A DNA stretch of 64,000 bases from Luscinia megarhynchos (lineage: Eukaryota; Chordata; Aves; Passeriformes; Turdidae): contig CM067591.1 in assembly GCA_034336665.1 (NCBI GenBank), positions 1,550,001-1,614,000 of the forward strand. The letters run 5' to 3'. The notes below the pieces were generated by a model. That model had not been told where the DNA came from, ran no database searches, and worked only from the letters and a program-made list of their open reading frames with translations. A program made the position numbers and the translations under genes. Shown piece by piece: positions 25,020 to 40,000 of the stretch. The number at the start of each line of letters is the position of its first letter. Position 1 is the stretch's first letter.

Positions 25020-28000
25020 CTGCGGGGAGAAAACACAAAACCGGGGCGGGGGTCAGCGCGGCCGGGCGGGGGGCGGGGGCAGACACAGGACAGCACAGCA
25101 GCCCCCTCCCCTCCTCGCTGCGCGCCCCCCGCACCTTTCCCCGCCGGAGCCCCGTCGTTCCTCACCTGCCAGGCCGGGAAGGAGGTTTCCCTGCACGGCG
25201 GCCACGATGGCGGGGCTGTGCGCGGCGGCCGAGCCCCCCGGCAGCGGCGGCAGCGGCGGCGCCGCGGGGTGGGCGCCGGGGGGCAGCCCCCCCACCCCCG
25301 GCATGCTGCTGGCCAGGGCCCCATGCGGCGGGAGCGGGGCCGGGGGCGCGGGGAAGGGGTCGCAGGGGGGGTTAGCCATGCTGGGCGGCGGCGCGGGGGC
25401 ATTACCGGGCGCGGCGGGGTGCGCGGGGCCGGGGCCGGAGCCGCTGCTGCTGCTGCCGATGGCGCCGCCCCCGAGCAGAGAGCCCGGCACCGGCTGGGGG
25501 GGCGGCGGCTGCGGCGGGAACGGCGCCGGGGCTGCGGGAGAGAGGGGTGAGACCCCTGCCCGGCATTCCGTGGGGGGGGAGGGGAGGGAAGACCCCCGCC
25601 CATCATTCAGTGTGGGGAGAGGGGACGTGAGACCCCCGCCCGGCATTCGGTGGGGGAGAGGGGACGTGAGACCCCTGCCCTTATCCATCCAGCCCCCACG
25701 GCGCCGGGGCTGCGGGAGAGAGAGGGAGGTGAGACCCCCGCCCGGCATTCGGTGTGGGAAGAGTGTGAGACCCCCGCCCGGCATTCTGTGTGGGGGGAGG
25801 AAGTGAGACCCCGCCCGGCATTCAGTGGGGGAGAGAGTGTGAGACCCCCACCCTTATCCATCCAGCCCCCACGGCTCGGGGCTGGGAGAGAGAGGGGGGT
25901 GAGACTCCCCCGCCCGGCATTCGTGTGGGGGAGAGGGGAGAGTGAGACCCCCGCCCATCGTTCAGGTGGGGGGAGGGAGGTGAGACCCCTGCCCGGCATT
26001 CGGTGGGGGAGAGGGAGGTGAGACCCCCGCCCGGCATTCGGTGTGGGGAGAGGGAGGTGAGACCCCCACCCCTTATCCATCCAGCCCCCACGGCCGGGGC
26101 TGCGGGAGAGAGAGGAGCGGGTGAGACCCCTGCCCACATCGTTCGGTGGGGGGGAGAGGGGAGGTGAGACCCCCGCCCATCGTTCAGTGTGGGGAGGGGG
26201 GAGGTGAGACCCCCGCCCATCATTCAGTGTGGGGGGGAGAGAGTGTGAGACCCCGTCAAGCACTGAGAGTGTGGGGGAACAGAATGTGAGACCCCCGACC
26301 ATCGTTCAGTGTGGGGGGGAGAGGGGAGGTGAGACCCTTATCCAGCCACCCCCCTGGAGCTGGGGCTGGGGGGAAGAGAGGGGGATGTGGGACCCCCACC
26401 CTTATCCAGCCCCCCCACGGCACCGGGGCTGGGGAGAGAGAGAGAGGGGAGGTGAGACCCCCACCCATCATTCAGTGTGGGGAGAGAGGGGATGTGGGAC
26501 CCCCACCCTTATTCAGTCACCCCCTGGCACCGGGGCTGCTTGAGGAGGAGAGAGAAATGTGAGACCCCCACTCCCATCATTTCAGTGTGGGGGCTGCAGG
26601 GAGACTCCCACCCTTATCCAGCCCCCATGCAGGGGTGGGGGCTGTGGGGAGAACGCCCATGAGACCCCCACCCTCATCCACATCCCAAAGCTGGGAGCAG
26701 AGGCGAGAAGGGGAGAATCTGTGAGACCCCACCCTTATCCCAGCCACCCCTTGGGCTGGGGGTGTGGGGAGAGAAGGAGGCACCCCTGAGACCCCACCCT
26801 CATTCACTCCAGCCCTCAGAGCCAGGGCTGAAACCCATCGGTGAGACCCCCACCCAAACCCCCCAGCATCGGGGCTGCAGGGGGTGTCAGGAAGAACCCC
26901 CATCAGTGAGACCCCCCACTCCAAATCCTCAATATCAGCACAGCCCAAACCCCCTTGGAAAGCAGCAGTGACAGACCCCAATGGTGAGACCCCCACCCGA
27001 ATCAGCACCAGTGACCCCAAAATCCCCCTCAGAATGCAGCAGTGACAGACCCCAGTACTGAGACCCCCACCCCAAAAATCCTCAATATCAGCTCAACCCA
27101 AACCCCTTTGGAAGCAGCAGCAGCGACAGACCCCAATGGTGAGACCCCACCCGAATCAGCACCAGTGACCCCAAAAATCCCCTCAGAATGCAGCAGTGAC
27201 AGACCCCAGTACTGAGACCCCCCACCCCCAAAATCCTCAATATCAGCTCAACCCAAACCCCCTTTGGAAAGCAGCAGCGACAGACCCCCAATGGTGAGAC
27301 CCCACCCCAAATCCTCCTCACCAGCACACTCCCTCCCCAAAACTCCCTTGGAAGTGACAGACCCCAGCGGTGAGACCCCAACCCAAATCCTCTCAGCACC
27401 AGCACACCCCTCCCCCCAAAACCCCCTTGGAAAACACACTCACGGACAGACCCCAGTGGTGAGACCCCCACCCCAAATTCTCACCATCACCACAGCCCAA
27501 ACCCCCTTGGAAAACATCACTGACAGACCCCAATGGTGAGACCCCCACCCCAAATTCTCACCATCACCACAGCCCAAACCCCCTCTGGAAAGCAGCAGCT
27601 GTTTACAGACCCCATCGTGAGACCCCACTCCCGGAATCTCCTCCTCAGCACTGCACATCTCCACTCCCAACCCCCTTGGGAACAGCACCCTCGCCCCCAG
27701 CCCCACTGACCGCGGCGTCACCGCCGGCCCCGCTGCATGCGGCGGTCACGGCAGCTGCGCCACCACCACCACGGCTGCCAGCTGGTGGGCATGGCAAATA
27801 GGGCGCAGGGGCTGCGCTACCGCAGCGCTGCTGCTGCTGCTGCTGCTGCTGCTGCAGGTGCTGGAAGCGCTGCTGGCCAGCGATCCTCCTCGCAGACTCT
27901 GAGCTGCTCCATGGACCGCCGTCGGGCGACAGCCGCTGCCGCTGGCGTACCCAGCCAAGGGCGGCGAAGGGCGAAGCACGCAGGGGATATGGGGGCACGG

Positions 28001-31000
28001 GGACACGCATCGGGTATGTGCACGGGCATGGTGGAAGGGGACGTGGGGGCACGGCGATGGGGGCACGGGATATGGGGCATGGGGCAGGCATGGGGCAGGG
28101 GGACACGGGGCACGGGACACGGAGGGGCAGGGGAATATGGGGAAGGGGATATGGGGGACGGGATATGGGGCACAGAGGATATGAGGGATATGGGCACGGG
28201 ACATGTGGGGCATAGGGACATATGTGGTCAGGAAAATGGGGGGGGACACGGGGAGGGCACACAGCACAGGACATGGACAAGGACAGCACGACCACACAGA
28301 CACAGGCACACACAGGGACACACAGGACACAGGACACAGCACACGTGGACAGAATGGAGAATGGACACACACAGGACAAGGCACGGACACAGGACAAGAC
28401 AAGTGGACAGGCACGGACACAAAATGGAAGGGACATGGCACAGGCATGGACACAGGGACATGGGGCACGGGACATGGGCAACAAGACATGTGGACAGGAA
28501 TGGGACATGGAAAATGGACATGGGGGGGAAGGGGACAAATGGACATGGACACACGGAAGGAATGGAAACTTTAAATATGGACATGAAAATAAATTATACA
28601 CACAAAATAAATAAATAAATATGGACCAGGAAAATATGGACAAAATAAATAATATATATATAAATAAATAAATATGAAAATAAATAAATAAATAAATAAA
28701 TATGGATGAATCAGGAAACCTTTATAAAATATGGACAGTATATAAATATAAAGAGAAAATAAATACACACACTGAGAAGGAAGAAAGAAAGAAAGAAATA
28801 AATAAAGGAAGGGGATGAATCAGGAAAAATGGACAGAGGAAAATATAAATAAAGAAGGAGTATATATATAAATGGAAAATAGCCAGATGGAGAATGGAAA
28901 CCATGGTGGATAGTCCCCTCTTCCCCACACTTCCCATCCCTCTCCCCCACACATTCTCCCCACCCTCTCCCTCCACACCTCCCACCCCTCTCCCCACACT
29001 CCCACACCTCTCCCCACACCCCCCACCTCTCCCCACACTTCCCACACCTCTCTCTACCACCCCTCACCCTCTCACCCCCTACCCAGGGCGGATTCTATGC
29101 ATGGCCGAGGCCACATGATTCCACCACGGGAGGCCAGCAGGCCACGTGCTCATGACGCAGGCTGCCCGACTGGCTGAAGATGGGCTGGCGTGCCAGGGCC
29201 CCAGCTGAGGCCTCCTGAGTCCTCCAGGTAGTCTCGATGGGCAGGCGAGAAGTGCAGGTGATGCACTCGCCCCATGTGCGCTGCCCACGTTGCTCTGCAC
29301 ACCTTTGTTCCAGCTCGTCCTTGTACATTCTCCAGCTTCTTGAGCAGCTGGCAGGGTTGGGTCTCACGTGCCCCCTGGGGGCACACACACCCCTGGGGTC
29401 TACACAGCTCCTGGGTGCAATACACCCACTGGGGTCACACACACACCCACTGGGGTCACACACACACCCACTGGGGTCACACACACCCACTGGGTCACAC
29501 ACACCTACTGTCAGCACACACACCACTGGGGTCAAGCACACACCCACTGGGGTCACACACACGCACTGTCACACACACCTACTGGGGTCACGCACACACC
29601 CACTGGGGTCACACACAGCCCTGGGGGTCACACACAGCCCCTGGGTCACAGCACACACCACTGGGGTCACACACACCCACTGTCGCACGGCTCTCTGCGT
29701 CACACACACCCACTGGGGTCACACACACCCACTGGGGTCAGCACACTGGGCCTCCTGGGGTACACACACACACCCACTGGGGTCAGACACACACCCACTG
29801 GGGGTCATACACACACCCTGCCACACACAGCCCCTGGGGTCACACACACCCACTGGGGGTCACACACACCCACTGGGGTCACACACACACCCACTGGGGT
29901 CACACACAGCCCTGGGTCACACACACACCCACTGGGGTCACACACACGCACTGGGGTCACACACACCCACTGGGGTCACACACACACCCACTGTCAAGCA
30001 CACACCCACTGGGGTCACACACAGCCCTTGTCACACACACCCACTGGGGTGTCACACACACACCCACTGGGTCACACACACACCACTGGGGTCACACACA
30101 CACCCACTGTCACACACAGCTCCTGGGTCACACACACCCACTGGGGTCACACACACACCACTGTCACACACCCTGTCACACACACCCACTGGGGTCACAC
30201 ACACACCTACTGTCACACACAGCTCCTCAGTCACACACACACCGCGCTGTCACACACAGCCCTGGTCACACACACACTCCACTGGGGGTCACACACACAC
30301 CCACTGGGGCGTCACACACACCTCCTGGGTCACACACACACCCACTGGGGTCACACACACCACTGGGGTCACACACACACTCCTCACACACCCACTGGGG
30401 GCACACACACACCCACTGGGGTCACACACACACCCACTGGGGTCACACACCCACTGGGGTCACACACACACACTGGGGTCACACACACACCCACTGGGGG
30501 TCACACACAGCCCTCTGGGGGTCACACACCCACTGGGGTCACACACAGCCCCCTGGGGGTCACACACCCACCCACTGGGGTCAAGCACAATACCCACTGG
30601 GGCTACACACACACCCACTGGGGTCACACACACCACTGGTCACACACACCCTGGGGTCACACACAGCCCCTGGGGTCACACACACCCACTGGGGTCACAC
30701 ACAGCCCCTGGGGTCACACACCCCACCCACTGGGGTCACACACACACCCACTGTCACACACACACTCACTGGGGTCACACACACCTCACTGGGGCACACA
30801 CAGCCCTGGGGTCACACACACCCACTGGGGTCACACACACCCACTGGGGGTCACACACACACCCACTGGGGTCACACACACACCCACTGGGTCACACACA
30901 GCCCCTGGGGTCACACACACCCACTGGGGTCACACACACCCACTGGGGGTCACACACAGCCCCCGTCACACACCCACCCACTGGGGTCACACACAGCCCC

Positions 31001-34000
31001 TGGGGTCACACACCCACCCACTGGGTCACACACACCCACTGGGGTCACACACAGCCCCTGGGTCACACACAGCCACTGGGGTCACACACACCCACTGGGT
31101 CACACACCCACTGTCACACACACCGGGTCACACACAGCCCTGGGTCACACACACCCACTGGGGTCACACACAGCCCCTGGGGTCACACACCCACCCACTG
31201 GGGTCACACACACACACACTGTCACACCCACACCACTGGGGTCACACACACCCACTGGGGTCACACACAGCCCTGGGGTCACACACAGCCCTGGGGTCAC
31301 ACACACCCACTGGGGTCACACACACTGGGTCACACACACACCCCTGGGGTCACACACCCACTGGGGTCACACACACGCCCTGGGGTCACACACACCCACT
31401 GGGGTCACACACAGCCCCTGGGTCACACCACACCACTGACACACCCCACCGGCGGGTCACACACACACCCACTGGTCACACACACGGTCACACACACACC
31501 ACTGGGTCACACACAGCTGGGTCACACACCACCCACTGGGCACCAGTCACACACCCACCCACTGGGGTCACACACAGCCCCTGGGGTCACACACAGCCCC
31601 TGGGGTCACACACACCCACTGGGGTCACACACACACTCGTCACACCACACGCACCGGTCACACACAGCCCTGGGGTCACACACACCCACTGGGGTCACAC
31701 ACACACCCACTGGGGTCAGCACACACCCCCTGGGGTCGCACACACACCCACTGGGGTCACACACACACCCACTGGTCAGCACACAGCCCCCGTCACCACC
31801 ACACACCCACTCAGTCACACACACAGCCCTGGGTCACACACACCCACTGTCAAGCACACACTGTCACACGCAGCCCTGCGCCACACACAGCCCCGTCACA
31901 CACACCCACTGCGTCACTACACACCACACCCACCGGGGTCACAATACACACACACATCCCCCTGGGGTCACACACACCCACCGTCACACACACCCACTGG
32001 GTGCGCACGACACCCACCGTGCGCACACACCCACCGTCACTACACACACTGTCACACACACACACACTGGGTCACACACAGCCCCTCGCGTCACACACAC
32101 CTCACTGCGGGTCACACACACACACACCCGTCACACACACCCACCGTCACACCACACGTTCTGTCCCCATGTCCCTCCCCTGTCCCCATGTCCCTGTTCC
32201 ACATCCTCTGTCCCCACACATCCCGTCGTCCTCACATCCCTATCCTGTCCCCATGTCCCCTAGCGTCCTCAAATCCTCTGCTTGTCCTACATCCCCTGTT
32301 CCTCACATCCCCTGTCCCCCCATCTCCTGGTCCCCTTGTCCCCACATCCCCTGTCACTACACAACCCCTGTCGTCCCCACACCCCTTGGGTCCTGTCTCC
32401 ATGTCCCCCTTGTCCACACCCCCGGCCGTCGCAGTCCTTGTCCCTGTGTGTCCCCACTCCTTTCGTGTCCCCTCACACTTGTGGCGATATCCTTGGTAAC
32501 CCACACCCCTTACTCCTGTGCTGTCCCCACATCTCTTGTCCGCCCCTGTCCGTTGTTTGCTATACTCACACCCCGTCCTGTCCCCACGCCCCCTGTGCTG
32601 TCCCCTATGACCCTCTCCTGTCCCCACGCCCCTGTGCTGTCTTCCGTGTGCTGTCCCCCATCTTCGTGCTGTCCCCACGCCTCTCCCCGTCCCTATACTC
32701 CTGTGCTGTCCCCACGCCCCTGTGCTGTCCCCCACTCCCCTTTTGTGCTGTCCCACACCCCTGTCCTGTACTTCTGTCCCCACACCCGTCCCGTCCCCAC
32801 GCTCCTCCTGTCCCCACTCCCTGTCCTGTCCCCAGCCTCTTGCTGTCCCCCACGCTCCTGTGCTGTTCCCTTCTCTCTTCTCTCAAGACACCTCCAGCAG
32901 AAGGCCTCCTGTTCTGTCCAGTCACTGCTGGCGGCTTGGTTCTCAGTGGGGAGTCGGGTGAGGGGGATATGAACGGGGTGAGGTGTGTTGTGGGGGATGA
33001 TGAACTGGGTGGGGTGATGAATGGGATGCCCGGATGATGAACGGGTGAGGGGGTGATGAGGTGAACCTGGGATGATGACCGGGGTGGGGGGATGAAGGTG
33101 GTGTTGTGCCGGGATGATGAACTCGGGGTGAGGGGGGATGATGACCCCGGGTGAGGGGATGATGAACTCGGGGTGAGGGGGATGATGAACTGGGGATGAA
33201 CCCGGGGGATGATGAACTCGGGGTAGGGTGGTGATGAATCGGGATGAAGGGGATGATGAACTCAAGTGAGGGGATGATGAATCGTGAGGGGATGATGAAT
33301 TCGGGTGAGGGGGGATGATGAACTCGGAGGGGGTTGAACGGGGGGTGATGAATCGGGTGAGGGGGATGATGACCGGGTGAGGGGGGATGATGAACTCGCG
33401 AGGGGGATGATGAACTCCGGGTGAGGGGGGATGATGAACTGGTGTGAGGGGGATGATGAACTCTGAGGGGATGATGACTCGGGTGGGGGCGGGGGGGCGG
33501 CGCACCTTGGACGTGACGTTTTTCTTGGTGTACATGTCGTTGTAGCCCGAAGTTCTGTATGTCGGCCGGCTTGTCCTGCCCTTGTCCGAAACTGAGCATC
33601 TGCTGGGCGGCTGCGCTGTTGCTGGGGAGGGACGCTGGGAGGGGCTGTGGGCTGGACATCGGTGTCCCTCTCCCCCATCCTCTCTCAGTCATCCTCCTCC
33701 TTGCTTCTGCTCCTTGTCTTTACCCTCATCCTCATCCTCCTCCACTCCATCCACTCTCCTCTTCATCATCATCCTCTCATCCCTCCTCCTCCACTCCACT
33801 CTTCTCCTCTCATCCCTCCTCCCTCTTCATCATCATCCTCATCCTTCTCCTCTTCATCATCCTCATCCCTTTATCCCTCACTCTGCTGCCTCATCCCTCA
33901 TCCTCCTGCTCCTTCCTTCTCCCTCCCTCCTCCTCATCCTCGGCACCTCATCCTCCTGCGCGCGCCTTTTGTCTTTATCCTCTATCCTCCTCCCTCCTCC

Positions 34001-37000
34001 GACATCCTCCTCTTCATCCTCATCCTCCTCCGCCATCACCTTTCTCCTCCTTTCATCCTCCTCTCTTCATCCCTCATCCTTCTCCCCTCATCTTCATCAT
34101 CCCTCTATCCTTTCCTCATCCTCCAGCTCTATCCTTATCCCATCCTCCTGTTTCTCCCTCTCCTCTCATCCTCATCCTCCCACCCTCATCATCCTGCGTC
34201 TGCGCCTTGTCTCTTTATCATCTCATCCCTCTCTCTCCTCATCCTTCATCCTCTTCTCATCCTCATCCTCCTCCTCCTCCTCCTCCACCACCTTCTCCTC
34301 CCTCCTCATCATCCTCTCATCCTTCTCCTCTTTCATCCTTTCACTCATCCCCATCCTTCTCATCCTCCTGCTCATCCCTTTCATCTTCCTGCTTCTGCTC
34401 CTTGTCCACCTCATCCCTCCCTCCCTCCTCTTTCATCATCATCCCCCATCCCTCTCATCCCTCCTGCTCCTGCATCCCTCATCCTCCCTCCACTCCATCC
34501 TCCTCCCCACTTCTCATCCTCTATCCCCATCCCCATCCCTATCCCTCATCTCTTCCTGCTCCTGCTCCTGGTCCTTGTCCTTATCCTAATTTCCTGCTCC
34601 TGCCTGTTCTGTCCCCTGCTATCCTCCTTGGCCACCGCCAGCGCCCCCTGGCCCCTCATCACGGCCCCGCCGCTGCTCCCCCGCAGGGCAGGGGGCGGCA
34701 TGCGCAGGGGAGGGAGGAGGGCAGGAGCCTTCCCTCGCCAGCGGGCGGGGCTGGACTCCCCTGGGCGCGAGCCTACCAGCTCCGGGCAAGGCTTGCTCCT
34801 TCACCTGCCTCGGGGCTGACCAGCTCCTCCGCATCTCTTTGCTCTGCGCCCCTGCCTTGGCGCCGCTGCCGCCTGCCGCCCTGAGGCACGGATCGGGTTG
34901 TGCATCCCCACCCCCGCCCCACATCCCCCGCGGGACCGGGGCCAGGGGGCGCTGCAGGCAGGGCGCGGCGGCCCCCGCACCCCACCTGCGGCGCCTTGGG
35001 CTGCAGCGCACTACAGCCCCAGGGGCGTGTCGGCCAGCACGGAAGGCGAGGTGGGCTGGGGCCCCATGGGGGTGGGACGGCTCGGCCCCACCTGGTAGCT
35101 GATGAGACCCCTGGCACTGCTCCAGGAAGGCGTGGGACCGCGGGAGAGGGGGCCAGGGCTGCTGACACGGCACTGGTGTGGCACTGACTCCCCCGTGCCA
35201 TGGCACCAGTCAGGGGCTGCTGGACACGCACTGTGTGGCACTGACCCCTCTGTGCCATGCCTATCGGCCAGCTGCTGACATGGCAGTGGTGGTGGCACTG
35301 ACCCCTGTGCCACCTTCCATAATGGGGTCAGGGGCTGCTGGGATTAATGGAGTGCTGTGGCACTGACCCCCTGTGCCATGGCACTGGGGTCAGGGGCTGC
35401 TGGACACGGCACTGGTGTGGCACTGACACCCCCTGTGCCATGGCACTGGGGTCAGGGGCTGCTGGACATGGCAGTGGTGTGGCACTGGACCCCTGTGCTA
35501 CCTATAATGGGGGCCAGGGGCTGCTGGACACGGGAGTGCTGTGGCACTGACCCCCTGTGCCATGGCACTGGGGTCAGGGGGCTGCTGGACACGCACTGGT
35601 GTGGCACTGACACCCCCTGTGCCATGTCATCGGGCTGTGGGGCTGCTGGACATGGCAAGTGGTGGCACTGACCCCCTCTGTGCCATGTCATCGGGTCAGG
35701 GCTGCTGGACATGGCAGTGGTGTGTGGCACTGACCCCTGTGCCACTCATAATGGGGTCAGCTGACACGCACTGGTGTGGCACTGACACCCCTGTGCCAAG
35801 CGGCACTGGGGTCAGGGGCTGCTGGACATGGCAGTGTGGCACTGACCCCCTGTGCCAGCTGGGCACACACAGGGTGACACTGACCCCCTGTGCCACTGGA
35901 ACTGGGGTCAGGGGCTGCCGGACACAGTGTGTGGGTGGCACTGACACCCCCCTGTGCCATGGGCACTGGACACAAGGTGACACTGACCACCCCTGTGCCA
36001 TGGCACTGGACACAGGGGTGGCACTGACCACCCTGTGCCATGGCATTCGACACAGGGTGGTGACTGACCACCCCTGTGCCATGGCACTGGACACAAGGGA
36101 ACTGACCACACTGTGCCATGGCACTGAACACAGAGTGGCACTGACCCTGTGCCATGGCTGCACTGGTGACACCCTGCCACGGCATGGACATGGCACTGAC
36201 TCCCACGTCCCCATGGCACTGGACACAGTGGCACTGGACCACTGTCCCATGGCGTCGACACAGTGGCACTGACCACCCACTGTCGCTGGCACTTTGAACA
36301 CAGTGGGTGGCACTGACCTGTGCCGTGGCACTGACACAGGGTGGCACCGAAACACACCTCTGCGCGCACTAGACACTCCGCAGTGCCACAGTGACTGTGC
36401 CCACAAGTTCCAGACACCTCAGCACCACCAGAGCCATTCTTTGGTGTGGACCCCCAATGCCACTGGCACCCAGACCCCTGCCACCTCCAGGGTGCCACAC
36501 TGACCACTCCAGCACTGTGCCACCTGACCGACTTTGCCAGTGCCAGTGACACTACTGGACCCCTGCCAACCCCTGGGGTGCCACACTGACCTCCTCACAG
36601 CACTGTGCCACACTGACCGCCCATCACTGTGCCACACTGACTCCTCAGCACTGTGCCACACGACCCTTTGCCACTGCCAGAGTGACATTACGCTGGCCAC
36701 TCAGCACTGCGGTGCCCAGTGACCCTTTGCACAGCACCAGGATGCCACAGGGCACCCAGCACCGTGCCACACTGACCATCAGCACTGTGCCACACTGGAC
36801 CATCAGCACTGTGCCACCCCGGCCACCCAGCACTGTGCCACACTGACTCCTTTCGCCAGCACTGCGCCACACTGACCACCAGCACTGTGCGCCACACTGA
36901 TCCATCAGCACTGTGCCACACTGACCACCAGCACTGTGCCACACTGACCCTGCTACAGCCTGGGTGCCACACTGACCACCAGCACTGTGCGCCACACTGA

Positions 37001-40000
37001 TTCTGCCTCCAGCACTGTGCCACACTGACCATCAGCACTTTGTGCCACACTGACCCCTGCCAGCCCTGCGGCGCCACACTGACCACTCCGAGCACTGTGC
37101 CACACTGACCATCAGCGCTGTGCCACACCTCGACTCACCAGCAGCACTGTGCGCCACACTGACCACCAGCACTGTGCCACACTGACCACTCAGCATTGTG
37201 CCACGCTGACCTCGTAGCACTGTGCCATCGATCGACCTCACCAGCACTGTGCCACACTAACTGCCCAGCACTGTGCCACGCTGACTGCCCAGCACTGTGC
37301 CACGCTGACGCAGCACTGTGCCACGCTGACCATCAGCGCTTCGTGCCACACCGGACCATCCAGCACTTTGTGCCACACTGACCACCTCCAGCACTGTGCC
37401 ACACTGACCACTCAGCAGCTGTGCCACACTGATCCATCAGCACTGTGCCACACTTGACCACCAGCACTGTGCCACGCTTGACCATCGGCACTGTGCCGCA
37501 CTGACCGCCCGGCGCTGTACCACACCGACCATCAGCGCTGTGCCACACTGACCCCTCAGCACTGTGCCACACTGACCACACCAGCACTGTGCCACACTGA
37601 CCACCAGCGCAATGTGCCACACTTTGACCACCCAGCACCGTGCCACACCGCTGTCAGCTCTTCTGGGTTGCCACACTGACCTCTCGGCACTGTGCCGCCA
37701 CTCGACCGCTCCAGCACTGTGCCGCACTGACCACTCGGCACCGTGCCACCGGACCACCCAGCACCGTGCCACACTGTTGACCACTCAGCGCTGTGCCACA
37801 CTGACCCTCAGCACTGTGCCACACCGACCACCCAGCGCTGTAGCCACGCTGACCCTCGGCGCTGTGTGCCACACTGACCACTCGGCACTGTGCCACACTG
37901 ACCACTCAGCACTGTGCCACACGGACTCACTTCGGCACTGTGCCACACTGACCCTATCAGCGCATGTGCCCGCACTGACCACCCAGCGCTGCGATGCGCG
38001 CGCGACTTCTGTCAGCCTGGGGTTGCCACCACTTTGACCACTTCGGCGCTGTGCCACACTGACGCTCCAGCACTGTGCCACACTGACCGCCAGCGCTGTG
38101 CCACACTCGACCACCAGCACTGTGCCACACTGACCATCAGCGCTGTGCTGCCATGCTGACCATCAGCGCTGTGCCACGCTGGACCACACCAGCACTGTGC
38201 GCCACACTGACTGCCCCAGCGCTGTGCCACTGACGACCAGCACTGTGCCACGCTGGACCACCAGCACTGTGCCACACTGGACTTCTGGCCACCCTGGGTT
38301 GCCACACTGACCCTCAGCACTGTGCCACACTGACCATCAGCACTGTGCCACGCTGACCACCAGCACTGTGCACGCACTGACCACCTTCGCCAGCGCTGTG
38401 CCACGCCTGACCACCAGCCGCTGTGCCGCACTGACCCCCTGTCAGTCCTTCTGAGTTGCCACACTGACCCTCAGCACTGGCTGCCACACTGGACCATCAG
38501 CACTGTGCCACACTGACCACCAGCACTGTGCCACACTGACTACTCAGCACTGTGCCACACTGACCATCAGCACTGTGCCATGCTGACCCTTGCCACTACC
38601 AGAGTGCCACACTGACCCCCTGCCAACCCAGGGAGTGCCACTAAGGGTGCCAAACCAAGCCCGCCCACCTCCCTGGCAGCAGTGCCAGCTCCTGCCCACC
38701 CCAGCAGCAGTGCCAGCCCCTTGCCCACCCCCTGGCGCAGTGCCAGCCTGGCAGCAGTGCCAGCCCCTGCCCCACCCCTGGCAGCAGTGCCAGCCCCTGC
38801 CCAGCCCTGCCCACCCCCAGCAGCAGTGCCACCCCTGCCCACCCCCTGGCAGCAGTGCCAACCCTCTGGCAGCAGTGCCAGCCCCCTGCCCACCCCGGCA
38901 GCAGTGGCACCCCCTGGCAGCAGTGCCAGCCCCCTTGCCCAGCCCTGCCCACCCCGCAGCAGTGCCAGCCCTCGCCCAGCCCCTGCCCACCCCCTGCAGC
39001 AGTGCTGGCCCCTGCCCACCCCCGGCAGCAGTGCCAGCCCTGGCAGCAGTGCCAGCCCTGCCACCCCGGCAGCAGTGCCAGCCCAGCAGCAGTGCCAGCT
39101 GGCCCTTGCCCAGCCCTGCCCGCCCCAGCAGCAGTGCCAGCCCTTGCTCCAGCCCCTGCTCGCTCCTGGCGGCAGCTCCGCCTCGCGCTCCCCGACTCGC
39201 GCACCGCATGATGGCGACACGTCCCCTCGCCAGGTTCGTGCACTGTGCTGGTCAGGGTACTCCCAAGTGGGTTCAGCCGCGATGCGGTCGATCATGAAGT
39301 TACGGTAGGCCAGGTATCTGTGCGCACGCGCTCCAGCGCCAGGCAGGACTCCCGGCGGGGGGATGGGCAGCGCAGGGGAGGGGCTTTGGCCTCACATTTC
39401 GGGGTCTTGGATTTGTTCTGCTGCGTTGAAGAACTCGGGCAGGGCGCTGGGCGCCGATGGCGTGCACGCGTGGGAGCAGAGCTGGGCAGGCTCTGGGAGC
39501 GCCTCCTCGGGATGGGAGGGGTTCTGCCCCCGCTGTACCTGTTGTAGTCGAACCAGGCGGGCGTGAGCTGGGGATGATGATGCATGGTGCGCCTGTCCAC
39601 ACCACGTTGTCCCTCGTGCAGCCTCGGGGTTCTTGGCCTGCTCCCCTTTGCTCGTCGTTTCTCCTCCCTCGCCCTGCCCGGTGGGCACAGAGACCCCCCT
39701 CACATCCTCACCCACAGCAGGGTGGCACCTAAAGAGCAGCTGCACCCAGTGCAGAACAGGCAGTTTTGCACCCAAAGGAGGGGCACAGACACCCTGCCCG
39801 GGCTCACCTTTGCCGCTGTCTCCATGCTCTCATCCTCACCTGCTCATCTGCTGTGTAAGAGAGAGTGGCAGGGCTGGCTTTGGCGCCAGCCAGCTCCGGG
39901 GGTCCCGATGGGGCTCTGGCCGGGGCCCCCACACTCACCCCAGGTCTGTCATGGTGCCCCCTGACAGGTGCTGACCCGATCCTTCTTGGTGTTGACTGTG

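Noticed and set aside
29237..32499. Overlapping + strand open frames of 721-1,043 codons
   Set aside because: They are translations of the CACACACCCACTGGGGT array. All three frames are open, composition is His/Thr/Pro only, and no splice or start context supports a gene.
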